Positions 1 to 13,400 of a DNA stretch of 64,000 nucleotides are shown in pieces. A program made the translations under genes and the position numbers. The notes beneath the pieces were generated by a model that ran no database searches, was not told the origin of the DNA, and was given only the letters and a program-made list of their open reading frames with translations. Numbering within the stretch: position 1 is the first letter of the stretch; every line of letters begins with the position of its first letter. Source of the DNA: Rhodeus uyekii (lineage: Eukaryota > Chordata > Actinopteri > Cypriniformes > Acheilognathidae); NCBI GenBank assembly GCA_037043235.1, contig JAWRVZ010000013.1, positions 5,145,501 to 5,209,500 on the forward strand. The letters are read 5' to 3'.

Positions 1-3000
1 ACAGCCCCGTTTACTCTGACCATCAACAGAATAAACGACTGCGTCTCCATCAGCCCACCCCCTCCTCTTTCTCACATAAATTCTACAGAGACCGAAGCGC
101 AGAGAAAGGAAGAGGCTAATCTGAATCCAAGCCCAAATGCATCAGGAGCAGAATTGCTAGGCAGTGATAGATCATTTCAACCAGCAGTTTCCTTGGAAGA
201 CGAATGCCTTGCTGCACAAGCCAACATTCAACAGGTACAGAGCTCTTCACAAACTAGAACCACAAACTGCGACGCATCCATCAAGACAGAAAGACAGCAA
301 CAAAAACAAGAAACAACTCCTACAAGTGAAGATACATCTCAATCAACTAAGCTACAAGTGAACATGAGGGATATCGCTGAAAGTTGTACCAAGGTGGAAG
401 GGCGTATGTCTCCAAAAGGTTTGCAAAACTCTTTTGAGGACCAAAAGGATACAGCACTGAAAGGCCAAATGACTGAATGTGCCTCTCTGCCTCCACTGAT
501 GGTATTTGAAAATCTACGACACCCAGTAAAAGAGACTAGTTTCAACTTTAAAGGTTTTCTCACCATCAACAAACCAGAAATAGAAAAAGAAAAATCCAGT
601 GCAAAAAAAGAGCCTACTATTTTCGAGGAAGACGGTAAAGAGGAAAGAAATGGGAATCAGCAAGAAAACGTGGAACAAGTGGAAATTCTAAAAAAAGAGT
701 CAAAGGAATGCAGAGAAATGACCAGCACATCTCAAGAGGAGGGTGAGACTACTGTAAATGATGAAATTGTTAATGCAAATATGGGTAGTTGTGCAGAAGG
801 TAGAAAAGTATCAGATGAAACTGATGTTAACAAGAAAAATATTGTTCTATTTTCATCACTGTCAGCTGCAGGTGAGACCACCAGTGTTACTGAAACAAAG
901 GATGTGGTTAATGAAATTCTGGAAGAAACCGAAGAAATTAAACAGAATCAAGCATATAAAGAGTCTTTGAATGTTACTCAGATCAGTCCAAATGAAACAG
1001 ATGAGTCAGCATCCACTGAGAAGAATAGTGTTTTACAACAGGATGTTTCTCTACAAGAGGGTCATAACGGCTGTGGGCTGCCTGAAGCAGACGATATAGA
1101 ACTAAATTGTCAAGTTAATTCAAAGAATCTTGAGAATAACAGTCAAGAACATGAGTCAAAGCCAGAAAAATACACATGTAAAGAGGAGTCACTGGTAAAA
1201 ACCAGCCCCATGTCTCCAGCGGCAGCCTCAGACACAGATAGTATGTGTCCTTGCACTCAACCAGACAAGAAATCCAACTACAACAAGCAGCCTACTACAG
1301 CCTCAAATATGCCACTCCTGTCAAAAGCAGATAAGTGTGCAGACATGGTGCTGTATCAGACAGAATCACAGTTTAGTGGTGAAATAATGAAAAGTGATGC
1401 AGCAGATGCTGAAGACACAACAATCGCCTCTCTTCCTGTAGCAGGATCTATAGAACCAACACAAAGTGATCCTTCCTCAACCAGCAAACAATGCCCTAAC
1501 AGTGATGCCAGAGATGTGTCTGTCATTGTACTAAAGGCTCCAGGCCCAATGCTGAGTCACTCTGAGTCCATTAATGACTGCGATATTGCTTTAGCAGGAA
1601 CCGGGGAGAATTGTGGTGTGAACCGTGTGTGTGCGTCGGACACAGAGATTGTAAAGAATATTGTAGATGAAAAAAATCAACAATCAGATGCAAATGAAGA
1701 GATCTTAGAAAAACAAAATGGGGATGATCTGCCCTACCCTGTTGGTGTCTCCGCAGAGGAAATTGCAGCATCATCTGGGTCCCTTCTGCTCACAACTGAC
1801 GGGCCAGAACAGGCAGGTTGTTCAGCGCTAGTCTCAGAAAACCCAGATATTGTTGGAAATGCCAAGTTGAAAGAGAATGAAGCATCTAATGACTCTGTAG
1901 AATTTGGTATTGGTCAAAAAGTGAAGAGAGAAGGACATGTACTTTCTAAACATGATTTATGCAATATATCTACAAATGTTACAATAGATAACAAGGTACT
2001 TGATAAAGACAAATCTGAAAGATTCAAGCAGGTGAAAGGAGAAGAGCACAAGGAGTGTGTGAAGGAAACTGAAGAAAAATCAAAAAATGAAACTAGTGCC
2101 TCTCAGGAAGGAAATGGACATGAAAATGGGAAGCAGGACGAAAAAAGGACCCAAGAAGAAAGGGATTTTAGGGAGCAGAAGGACAGCAGAGTAGAAATAA
2201 ATTCCCCTGAAGCATCTTGTGGTGATGAGATGCTTAATTCCCAATCTGCTTTGACAACACACATCAAATGTGATTTGCTTCTGATGAACGGACGGGACAA
2301 TCTCGATACACTTCTGACGGAAGAAGCTGTTCAGCATGTTTCTGTACACAATGAAAGAATTAAAAAAGATGTATTCGAAGGATCCAGGCAGATGACAGGA
2401 GGAGAGCAAAACAAGGAGTGTGTGAAAGAAAATGAGAGACAAAATGTAAAATCCATTACAAAAAAGGACAGCAAAGAAAGTACAAATACCTTTGAAGAAC
2501 AGGATAAAGAAAATGTAAAAGAAGATGTTGATCAAACACAAGAGGAGAACCAGACATTAATAAATCTCAACCTGTCAGGAGAAGAAAAACTATTAAATGA
2601 AACCACTCCAAGAGAAAAATTGCAGTCTAGTGTTGTGCCTGATCCTGGTTTAACCTCCAAAGAGATTATAGAAGAGGCTCTCGGTTGTAGAGGGGCACCA
2701 AATGAAAAACCTCTTCCAGTCATTGATCAGACCCAGTCTGCAGTGGTGAATGCTTTTCCTGAGAGAGACCACACACAAGATCCAAGGGCCTTGAGTCAGT
2801 CAGATTTAGCATTTTCACAATCCCTACAGCTTCAGCAGCAACATAAGTTTATAAGTGCCCCAGAAGCAGTGTTAACTGTGGGTAAAAGCAATGGTTTAGT
2901 AAATGCTGAGACCGATAATCATGCAGATGCTGAGGCAAGTGAAACAAAAGAGAAAGTGATGGTGTATTGTAGATCAGGGGCTCAAAGTTCCCTAAACAGT

Positions 3001-4511
3001 GGCGTACTGGTGGGGGGCAATGACAAAGATGTTGCTGTTTACAATGTATCTCCACAGAACGAAGAGCAGATTACACAAACAATAGATCTTATTGGTGGAA
3101 ATTTTCCTGTCTGTGTTGAAAGTACTTCAAGTGAAATTCAAACACAACCGGCTCACAATTTGTCTGTAACGACAGTGTCAGCTTCTGAAACTTCAGAAGT
3201 CACAAAGGTTATAGAGGCTATAGAGGCAAAAGAGCCTTCCATCTCAGCATCACAGGAAAGTGTGAGTAAATATGCAGAATTTACCAAATCACAGACTAGT
3301 GTGGATGATGGCAGAAAGGCTCAGAAAGGCTCAGAACTTCCTATAAACCACTCAAGTGGGTTGTATTTGCTTTCCAGCCTCTCAAACCATGAAGCAGGAC
3401 TAAAAACAAATGAGAAATATTTAGGTTCTGTTACCCCTGGAGACATCAGAAACACTGAGAACCGACCTAATTCAATGAGTGATTTTGCACAGATGTCTAC
3501 TGCAGGAACTTCCCAACTTTACCAAGTGAAAGAGTTAGTTCTTCAGCCCTCTGATGGGCAGCTCTTCACCACATCCACTTTTCCTTCCACTGTGCTCCAG
3601 GAAAGTATTAAAGAGGAAAAGGAGATAAGTGTGGATCATGCCTCTAAAGATCCAGTAGAGTCAAATGCTCCTAATTCCACTCACCAATCTGAGACAGCCG
3701 TCTGGAGGATAGAGCAGATTAATAAGCATTTGTCAGAGCAATTCCCAGTCGGTACTCAAAACACAGAGGAGCAGGATACACACTGTTCTGAACAGCAGCT
3801 CATGCAGTTACAACATGTAAGAACTTGTTCAGGCACTGAAAACGCAACCAGTTCTATGAAAGCAGAAGACACCGTTTCAAATGACAGACAACAACGAGAA
3901 GGAATTCAAGAAGAGATACGTAAACAGATAGAGGATGAAGAAGAGAATAAGACCACTGAAAAAGAATGCATAGAAATGTCCAAAGGGGCTTCAGAGTCTG
4001 TAGTGAAAGAAAGCATGTCCAAAGAAAACCTAAGCAAGTTGGAGGAGGACTCTTTAAATTCATCTGATGCAGCAATAGTCAGTAATGTAGATCAGCCAAC
4101 AGAAGTCCCTATCACACCCAATCAAGAATCTGAGCAGACCACCAAATCTTTTTTCCAAACTTTATGTGAAACTGTCACAGATACATCTAAAAGTAGCAGC
4201 AAGCTAAATCCTGACATAGCAGAAAGGAATTTGGGAGATGTAGAATCACTTTTAACTGAAAAGGCAATACCGAAAGATTACAGTGAAGTTAGTGAAGAGG
4301 AAGTCAGCAGGGTGTCAGGCCCAGGAACAGAGCAGGAATTACAGATTAAAGACAGTTCATATAGACCAGACCTTATACTCGTTGTGCCTGAGAGGTCAGT
4401 CAACCCTTCTGAAAGTTCTGATTGGCTCAGAGCTCTGAAGGAGGCAGCCTCCATTTCTCAGATCATTCCAGAGCACAGAGATGAGACTACCTGTGGAGCT
4501 ACTGAAAACAG
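1..4511 (+). CDS. tacc2: tacc2 giant exon, acidic disordered N-terminal region (5'-partial)
   Basis: The frame starting at base 1 is open without a stop to the donor AACAG|GTACTT at 4512, giving about 1,500 residues. It is open at the left edge, so the exon start lies outside the window, and the TTG near 154 is not a start. The product is rich in Glu, Lys, Ser, Thr and Gln, with no recognisable folded domain, no membrane segment and few aromatic residues. Human TACC2 also has one very large exon of this kind (family knowledge), and its sequence diverges quickly. The exon ends in phase 2 (AG|). Near its end it carries a more ordered-looking stretch, SSDWLRALKEAASISQIIPE, that could be a short linear motif. 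Function of the region is unknown. Confidence 0.9.
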
Positions 4512-7390
4512 GTACTTTTCAAATTGATGCAAATTGACACACAAAGATACATATTGAATTATTTAATATCAATATAGGTGTAAACATGAGTATTTTTTAA
4601 GAATGCGTGATGTTTTGAGTGAAAAATGGAGCAAAGTTGCAAGCACTACAGCCCATTATCTCCTGAGAGTGACCTCAACAGTGACATCAACTCGTGCTCT
4701 TTAGGACAAGAAAGAATCCTTTCATACCCATGCACAAACACACACTGGGATTCTCATATTTGAGCGTGACACATACACTTGCATGCATACAAGCTTTAAG
4801 ACATTTTCATTGAGACAAATAGAAAGCATTATTTATTAATTTGCTATTCCTGTTTATTTTTGTTTCCAGACCGTTTGAGACCCTCAGTTCACCTCAGGTT
4901 GAACTAGAATTCCGAACGCCAACTGAGGAATATTTCCCGCCTGCTCTAGATGAGAGTTTTCCCCCTGCGCCAGAGGAGAGTTTTCACCCTGTGCCTGAGA
5001 AGAATTTACCCCCTGCACTCGAAAAGAGTTTCCCCCCTGCACCCGAGGAGAGTTTCCCCCCTGCACCCGAGGAGAGTTTCCCCCCTGCACCCGAGGAGAG
5101 TTTCCCCCCTGCACGCGAGGAGAGTTTCCCCCCTGCACCCGAGGAGAGTTTCCCCTCTGCTCCAGAGGAGAGTTTCCCTCCTGCTCCCGAGGAGACTTTT
5201 CCTCCTGCTCCCGAGGAGACTTTTCCTCCTCCTCCCGAGGAGAGTTTTCCCCCTGCTTCCAAGGAGAGTTTTCCCCCTGCTCCTGAGGAGAGTTACCACC
5301 CGGTTACAGAGCAGCCAGAAGAACAAGAAGACTGCAGGTGAGACCTCATAAATACTTTAATTGGTTTGGTTTTTAATCAACTTTTGCAACCCCCCACAGA
5401 AATCCATTATGAATGATGAATATTTTATGATACAGGATGCAAAAATGTATTCTGTTTATGTCCAGGAAATAACGCTATTGAGGGTCATGGAGTGGAGGCA
5501 TCACTTTTTTTAAAAAAGTGGTAAAAGTCTTTGTTCGATGTTTGTCTGGATGACCAAATTAGAAATGGCCTATTTCATTGCTTAACCTAACCGTATTGCT
5601 ATCTGGGTGTTCAAAGACTTATTTCTTTAAAAAACAGGTGTCAATGAGCATCGTACTTAGCTTCCTTCAGGTGGCTTTTCTTGTTCTCTCATTATGTTTT
5701 TACCCCCTTCTCCCTCTCTTCATTCTATATCTGCACTGCTGTAGCAGCCACAACAGATGAAAGTGGAGCACTTGGTGTTTGTCGGTCAAAGATTTTAGCC
5801 TCGCACCTCATTTAGAAAGACACGTGGGAGCCACAGAGAGACAGAAAGATAAAAGGAAAGAGAGAGTGGTAGACAAAGTGATAGGGAGGTGAAAATGAGG
5901 CGAAAGAAGAGAGATAAACTTTGTGTACATTTGTCCCAATATCCCTGAGCGCCCTATTATTTGTCACATGTCACAGATGTGGACTAAAGGAATTTTGCCT
6001 GTATCTGTCAGTATGTGTGTGTGTGCGTGCACATGTCTTGCTAAAGCATGCATATGTGTTTGCTATTTGCACCAACGCCCTCACATGAGGTCATACCAAG
6101 AGGTCTGTCAGTCTGGAACAAAAGCCATCGTTCAAGGCAGCTCCAGTTGAGAATATTACTCAGTATGAGAAGATACATAGATATATTCACAAGAGACTGA
6201 GAGAAAAGAAGAGAGATAGGGAGAAATGAAAGAGAGAGCGAGCGTAAAGTGGCTGCCTGAGGAATTTTGAGTGGCTTGCCTAAAAGAATAGCTGGGTGCT
6301 GATCTCGGGTGAGTTCTATTCTGTTCTTTGCTGTTTAATTTACTTTTAATTTGACTAATTGTGGAAGTTGCTGGAGAATACAGCCTTATGGGCATTTTTA
6401 GAGATGCTAATTACAGAGCTAGATGGGGGGAGGGACAGTAAGAAGACAGGGAGGGAAAAAGGAAGTGTGTTGTGAAGTCTCTCTCTCTCTTTTTGTCTTT
6501 CAAATTTGTTGGCCTGCTCACGCTTTGTTTTGACATCGTCAGACAACTGATGATAATGATTTGCTCTGTGTTGACACAAGGTTAAATTCCGTTATTATAA
6601 GGAATGAAGTAGATTACACAGGACTTTATGGTTGCAGTTAAGATACCTTTGCGCTTGGTAATGTGAGATAAACATCTGTAAAACCTTGTGTCACTGTTAG
6701 ACCTGCTTGAACGAAACTTGAACGATAACATCCTATAGTACATATTGTTTGTGGCATGTGAATTTACTTTATTTAATTTTGGGATGCTCAAAGATGGTGT
6801 TTTGAACTATGTAGCTGTTGAAGGTTTTTATATAAAGGAATTATAGTGCACAACTATAACTTGAAGGTTGTAGTCAACCAACTTTCCACATCCACAAGCT
6901 AATATTATCTTGTTAAGATAACTGTGCCAATTTTTATATAAGCCTGAGCAGCTACCATTTTGTTAAAGCTCTATACCCTTCAGAGGAAACAGGAGAGTTT
7001 GTTTATTTTCTGTAGTTATTTAGGAAGCCGCAATTTTTTCAACAGCCTCAACAGCTGAATAACAGCAATGTTATAAAATTATTATAATGTCCAGCTGACT
7101 GCATTTGTGTTGAATTAGAATGTAAGTGTAAGTTTATATGAGTGTCCATGTTAATTTTTATAGTACCTACCACACAGTTACCAAATAGGTCACCCATAAT
7201 AGATTTCACACATTTAATTTTCACACATTTTATATAGGGCAGCTGAATCTGTAGTTTCCTAACTCTTCCATGTCATTTGGATGGCTTGTTACATTTTCCA
7301 CATTTGAGGGTTCACTTCAATCTATTTTAAATTCACTTGTAATTTTACATCTTAGTGAATGAATGTTTCTGTATGGATGCAATAGCTCCT

Positions 7391-7423
<33 letters not shown>

Positions 7424-10400
7424 GGCGGTAGGGGTTGGCTTGGAAACTTTGTGATGCGTGACAAGAGCTAAGCAACAGTTACCAAGGCAACAAGTGTTGG
7501 CCATAGCAATTATTTTGAGTTAATGAAACTATTATTTTAGGAATTCTTTGAAAAGGGGCGCTTAGTCAAAATGTGTAACAATTGTACATTATAAAACAAA
7601 AAAGGGCCCAATAATTACAATTAATAAAAGAGAACGGTGTGATGTAGCCCCTTAACTCAAACCTAACCAGATTGTACTTGTATAATTACACCTTAAATAT
7701 TGCTGTCAGTTAGTTTGATGGAGTGTGTGCATATAAGACTGTGAAAGTTCTGAATGGCAGCTACACTAACAGTAGTGACGTTGTTATTTTTATGGCTGGT
7801 AAAACACCAGCTCCCCCATGCTGCCTTTATTTTCTGCAGCCTGTTTGCTATTAAAAGCCTTGTCTGGACCCATTCCTATGGACACAGCTGCTTCTCGGAG
7901 ATTAGAATGTGTGTTTGTGCTCTTCTTATGAACTTCAGTGCATTAGTAACCTTGTTGTGTACATTCAATTTGAGGTTTGTGGCTATGTTTAACATGCAAT
8001 CTTCCACTATCCGGCTAAAGCTAAAGGAAGCAAGAGGATCATAATACTTTAATGCATACTTTTGATGAATTTGAGAGTAGGCCTTATTAAAGGGCAGTTC
8101 TGCTAACTGTCTTCAACGGTTACTGAAAGGATAGCGCAATGCTATGTGCAGTTGTTTAGGCAGTGTGGTGGAATGAGTTGTATTTTTAGTATGTGACATG
8201 AGGCACACCCCTTGATTTGAGCAGCTGAAGGGATGTCTGCTCCTTTGCCTGCTGGATTAGGTTTTGTTTGTGATACTGTTCAGCTATTGCCATTTCTTTC
8301 TGCCAAGAGTGCAGTGGAGCGATTTGGTTGGAGTGATATAATGCTATGTGATTTATTATTGTATGAACAGTTATGCAATGTAAATATATCAAATTTTGAA
8401 TCCATCATTGTTCTTTTATTTGGGGTTGGTATGAATTTAGAAATGTTCATGAAAAATGTCACTTATGCTCACCAAGGCTACTTTTTGTTTTTGTTTACTG
8501 GAAATACACTAAAAATAGTAATATTGTGAAATATTATTGCAGTTTTAAATAACTTTTTTCTATTTTATTATATTTTAAAATATAACATACCTATGATGAC
8601 AAAGCAGAATTTTCAGCTGCCATTATGCCAGTCTTTAGTGTCACACTGAAAACAGTTGTTCTGCTTAATAGCTTTGTGGTAACATGACACATTTTTTCAA
8701 GGATTATTTGATGAATAGAAAGTTAATCAAGATAATGATATTCAAAAATATTTCAAAATAATAAACAGATTTGAAATCTTTTGTATCATTAAAAATGTCT
8801 TTCCTAAATTAAATAATCCTTTTAATAAAAGTACTAATAATTAAAAAACTGACCCTAAATCTTTAATGGTAGTGTATATATTTAATATAATTACATTTTG
8901 TTTGTTATTTGAATTTTGTTTGATTTTGGGAATCATTGTTTAAAAATGCTGAAATATTATACTATAAAAATATATATAAATAATAAATTATTATTTATAT
9001 ATAAATAATATAAATTATTATTTTATTGTATTATATATTTTATATATATTTTATTATAATTAAATATATAATTATTTTATTATTATTTTATAATTATTAT
9101 TTTATTATTTTATAAATAAAAAAATATTATATATAAATAATATAAATTATTATTTTATTTTATTATCTTGCTTCTTGATGTCTGAAATGTGATATCATGT
9201 TCTTATTGCTCTTATTATACTATAATAATGGTTCTAACATGAACCATTTTATAGGTGACACTGCTCCTTATCCTGCCCTGTGTGTGTTTGCATGTGTATT
9301 TTTGGTGTTAATGTTTGGAAATGTGTGCGTTGTTCAGGTCCCCTCTGATAAAAGCTGTTGAGAGGAGTGAGCCTGTCCCCTCTCCCTCATCACCCCCACC
9401 ACAGCACAGCATTGCTCCTGCCTTCCCTGCCCACCTGTTGCAGGACACAGTCGAGTTCCCCACACCACCCCCTACCCCTCCGGACAGGGCTCCCCTTGAG
9501 CCTCAGACCCTTCCTCCTGCTCCTGCTCCTTCTGATCTATCCGAGACTCCCCCTGCTGCCCCTCTGCCTCCTCAAATCCAACAGCTTCAACACTCTGAAC
9601 CTTCAGCAAGGTAGGATATAATAATTCACCCAGTGTGCTAACAGTTTATAGTGGTATATAGTTTTCTTCTTCTTTAAAAGATTGTGAGAAGGCCACACAT
9701 TTAGAGATATTATTTCACTCTAATTCAGTTTGTATTTTACTTTGTGGTTATTGTAAGGTACCTTCACAAATTGAAACAATGAGGACAAATATTATTACCA
9801 GTTATATGTCCTTCCTGTTTGGGCATGACTATTCCCATGTGGTTAGAAGTTACGAATATGAATTAGATTTATGTAAATTAGTCTGACTTACGATATCAGT
9901 AACATCACAAGATGTCTGAAGGGTTTTGTTGATTGTGCTGATAATAATAGCAGTGATGATCCTGAGGGATTTGTGCAACACACAGGATGTACAGTATGTA
10001 CAGTACTGTACATGGACTACTTCAAGACACCCTGTGTCTCCCCTGTGTCTGTATTCATTTCTCAGAAATTAGTCTATTGACTATTCACTGAACTATATAT
10101 GCAAAATACAGTGGCTCTAAACATTTGGACCCTTTAGTAATGATTACAATGTTATAAATTGTAATTATCACATTAGTAAATAACATGTAAAACCAACAGC
10201 ATCATCACTTCCCTTCAGGTTCACACAGATGTCCTGGAAGAGTAATCAGGTGTAGTTTAAGACATACGATACATGGATTTGTTCCACTAACATTTGACAG
10301 TCAGAAAGTGTCCGCATACTTGTTTTTGTCTTCATTTTGAAGAGTTTATCTATTATTTTAGTACCTAAAAACAATTATTTAAAATTGACATGTTTTGCTT

Positions 10401-13400
10401 GAAAAGGTGGCTTATTTGCCACATGTATTTTGATACCTAATTCAAAGACATTCATACCCCCGATAAGGCTTAAACCTAGTCCTGGACTAAAATGCATGTT
10501 TGACCTTTTTTAATTGAAAGCAACTTCCATTGTTTCGTCTCAAGACTGCACACCAATAATGTTGTTTTTTTTCTGAGGCAAATTTATAAAAGCTACATAG
10601 TTATCCTAATTAAACTAAGACCTAATACGGGCTTAATCAGTAACTTAATCAGTGACCCTGACTGAGTAACCAGGGCATTAAGTTTTAAGTTTGCCTTAAG
10701 TTTCCAAATACTGCATAAACTATCTGTTGCTTTAAGGTGCAGTTGTTGGCATATAGTCCAATTCTACTTTTATAGATGACTCATTTCCATTTGTGTACAT
10801 TGTTGTAAAACTTTATACATCTATCTGAAACTGTGCAGTGTTTGGTCAGACCAGGATGACTCAGCCACGTTGACAGGCGATGAGCTCAGCTTGCATTTCT
10901 TCTATCAGACAGCAGAGGGCAATCATGTATGAGCATGTGTTTCTTTCTGCACTGGATCTGAATTCTGCTGCCCGCTGCAGCACAGTTTGAATAACACACC
11001 TCAGAACAGGCATACACTGTATATGTTTTGATATAAACTGCCCTACACTGTAACTAGGGAAAAGATACATCTTTGTACAGCTTATCTACCTATAAAGGAA
11101 ATCAGAATACATATTAGTCCTAATATGCACCCTTTAGCAATATATGGGACAGGGGTGGACCTTTGAGTGGCAAGCTACAATATCTGTGCTTTTTTGACAG
11201 TGTACAGTTCGACCAAATTACCTGTCTATTTTACGCATGACCCCTCTTAAATCAGGAGTGACAAACAGATGTTATGTAAATACATGTGTTTACAAAAATA
11301 TGCACAAACAATGAATCTGCTTTTCATTCTTCTACGCACTCAGAACCTAATCTTAAAATCGTATTTGTAAAAAGAAGCATTTGCATAATGAGATTTCTTT
11401 CAGAAGTCCCCCACCATCCAGCAACAATAAAACCGATGTCCTGAGGCGCCAGGGTTGATGCATACCTCAACATAACATTTCCATTAGGAGGATGAAACTA
11501 CTACCAAGGGCATTGCTTTATCTTTTCAGTCTTTTCTCTCTTTCTCTTTGGAAGGTCATTTGTAGTATGTATGATTCAGTGTATGAGTTTCCAGTATTTA
11601 AACATAGTTCTAGTTTAAACACCTTCAGGTCAATATATCACACTCAAAGTTCAATATACCAAGCTCAATATATTCAATATATCACACTGGTGGCAGATTT
11701 AAGGGTTTCACAGTCATAGTGAATATGAATATGTTTCCCAGACCAAAAATAAATAACTGAACGTGCTCTCTTTGCTTGATGTACTATATTCGATGTTGCA
11801 AGTCCAACCTAGATACTAAAAGCCCATGTTATGAATCTTTTAAAAAACTGCCTTTGCAATATCTTTCAGTGGCTGCACCACTTAAAAATTTAATTTTCAA
11901 TTTCCTGTGTCTGAGCATAGGATGAACTTGTCAGTGCACACTACATACTTTCTCATACTACATACTTTTTCTAAATATATTTCATTGTAAAATAATGAGT
12001 TATTTAATGTCATTCTGTTCTATATTTTTTTTTTTGTGTTTTGGTATATTTCCAAATGTTATGTTTTATGTTTTTTTAATGTGGATCAAAGACATAAGGA
12101 TTACAGTTTACCTTGCTACCTGTAACTGATTTTTGTATGTTTATATTAACATACTTTTTGTTTAAATAAAAAATGTTAACAGTATTTACTTAAAATAACG
12201 CAGAAATACAAATAGTTGATTAAAAAGATTTTGTGTTTTTAGGATTTTAAAAAGAACTTAATTTTGTTACAATCATTTGTTGTTTGACACACTGTTGCTG
12301 TCGGGTGTGGGGTTGAAGGGGAGGACTCAATATGGAGGGAAGAAGGGTTCTTTATTTAATACAAATAAAACTAACAAAACAAAACCCTAACAAAAACTAC
12401 CCCGAGGTGTATAACATAACAGAACTAGACTAGGCTTGGCAAGACACGACATAACTTGGCACCATTAACAACAACGAAACAGCACAGGACAGCACACACA
12501 GGGAGAATAAATACAGAACAAACAGGGCAGGTAATAAGGGAGGACAGGTGGGGTAGATCGAACCAATAGAGAGGAAACAAGATGGGTGTGGATACACAAT
12601 AGACAGGAGAGAACAAAACATGACATGAACACGCAGCAAATGTAAACATGAACCGAGTGCTACACGACAACACACGCGGACTAGAGTGCGCGTAGCCCAA
12701 GCAAACTCAAAAATGCGCACACGTACGGGACATGACAAAGCGCACAAGTGAACACTCATCTCGTGCGCTCAGAACACAAGACAAAACACACGGAGCATGA
12801 ATGTCCGAATCCCGACACAAAACCAAAACTTAATAAGACAGAAGTGCCGGAATCCGAACACCATGCCCCGCACACAAGACATGCACAGACACGAGAGGAG
12901 AAAGCACTGTCACAAAACACGAGAAAACAAGGCCGAAGTGACAGAACCCTGACAGTTACTTTAGAAAAAGGAATGCTTTATGCACTGATTTATCTCTTAT
13001 TTTCAAATTTAAAAAAATTGTGCAGTTTCAGGATCATCTTAATTTAGCTTATATTTGATTCTGCAAAGGTTCATATTCATGTCATAACTTCACTTAACTT
13101 TGAAGTTAACTTTGGGGCATGAAGACCTTCCTTACTCTGTGTACAGTCCTCAGGCAAGTAAGTGAATAGGCAGATCTGTGTGAAAATCTCTTTGTTCTGC
13201 TTTCTCATGAGTGAACAATAGATTTATAATCCTCATGTTTCAGATCCCCCACCAATGTCCCAATTTCCCACAACTGCTGCTGTCTCATGCTGTAAATCAA
13301 TATGGATTAGCTTGACCTGTATGAATCGCTGCTACTCCACTCCAGGCTGCTAAACTCTTTTCTTTGAGTTGTCTCTCATTTTAGTCCTCATTTCATTTCA

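Larger units (their letters stand above)
5338..9337 (+). other. tacc2: tacc2 intron, 4.0 kb, no gene seen
   Basis: AT-rich intron. It holds a GA microsatellite (7391-7417), an RFX X-box-like palindrome (7478-7491), an old interspersed repeat (about 8395-8877), and an AT-only tract (about 8950-9165). A purine-rich segment (about 5810-6250) is low complexity. No exon with both splice sites and a compatible phase was found. Confidence 0.6.

Noticed and set aside
2080..2541. 153-codon antisense frame rich in Phe and Ile
   Set aside because: Shadow of the Lys/Glu-rich tacc2 exon; hydrophobic composition follows from the complementary codons.
154..4527. TTG at 154 as the translation start of the long reading frame
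   Set aside because: The frame is open back to base 1 and the sequence is an internal exon; vertebrate TACC2 would not start at TTG here. The true end is the splice donor at 4512, not the stop at 4525.
4884..5326. Several open frames on both strands over the octapeptide exon
   Set aside because: They are by-products of a 24-bp tandem repeat, whose length keeps all frames open.
12425..12759. Cys-rich antisense frames
   Set aside because: They lie in a repetitive CA-rich interspersed element and have no domain pattern.
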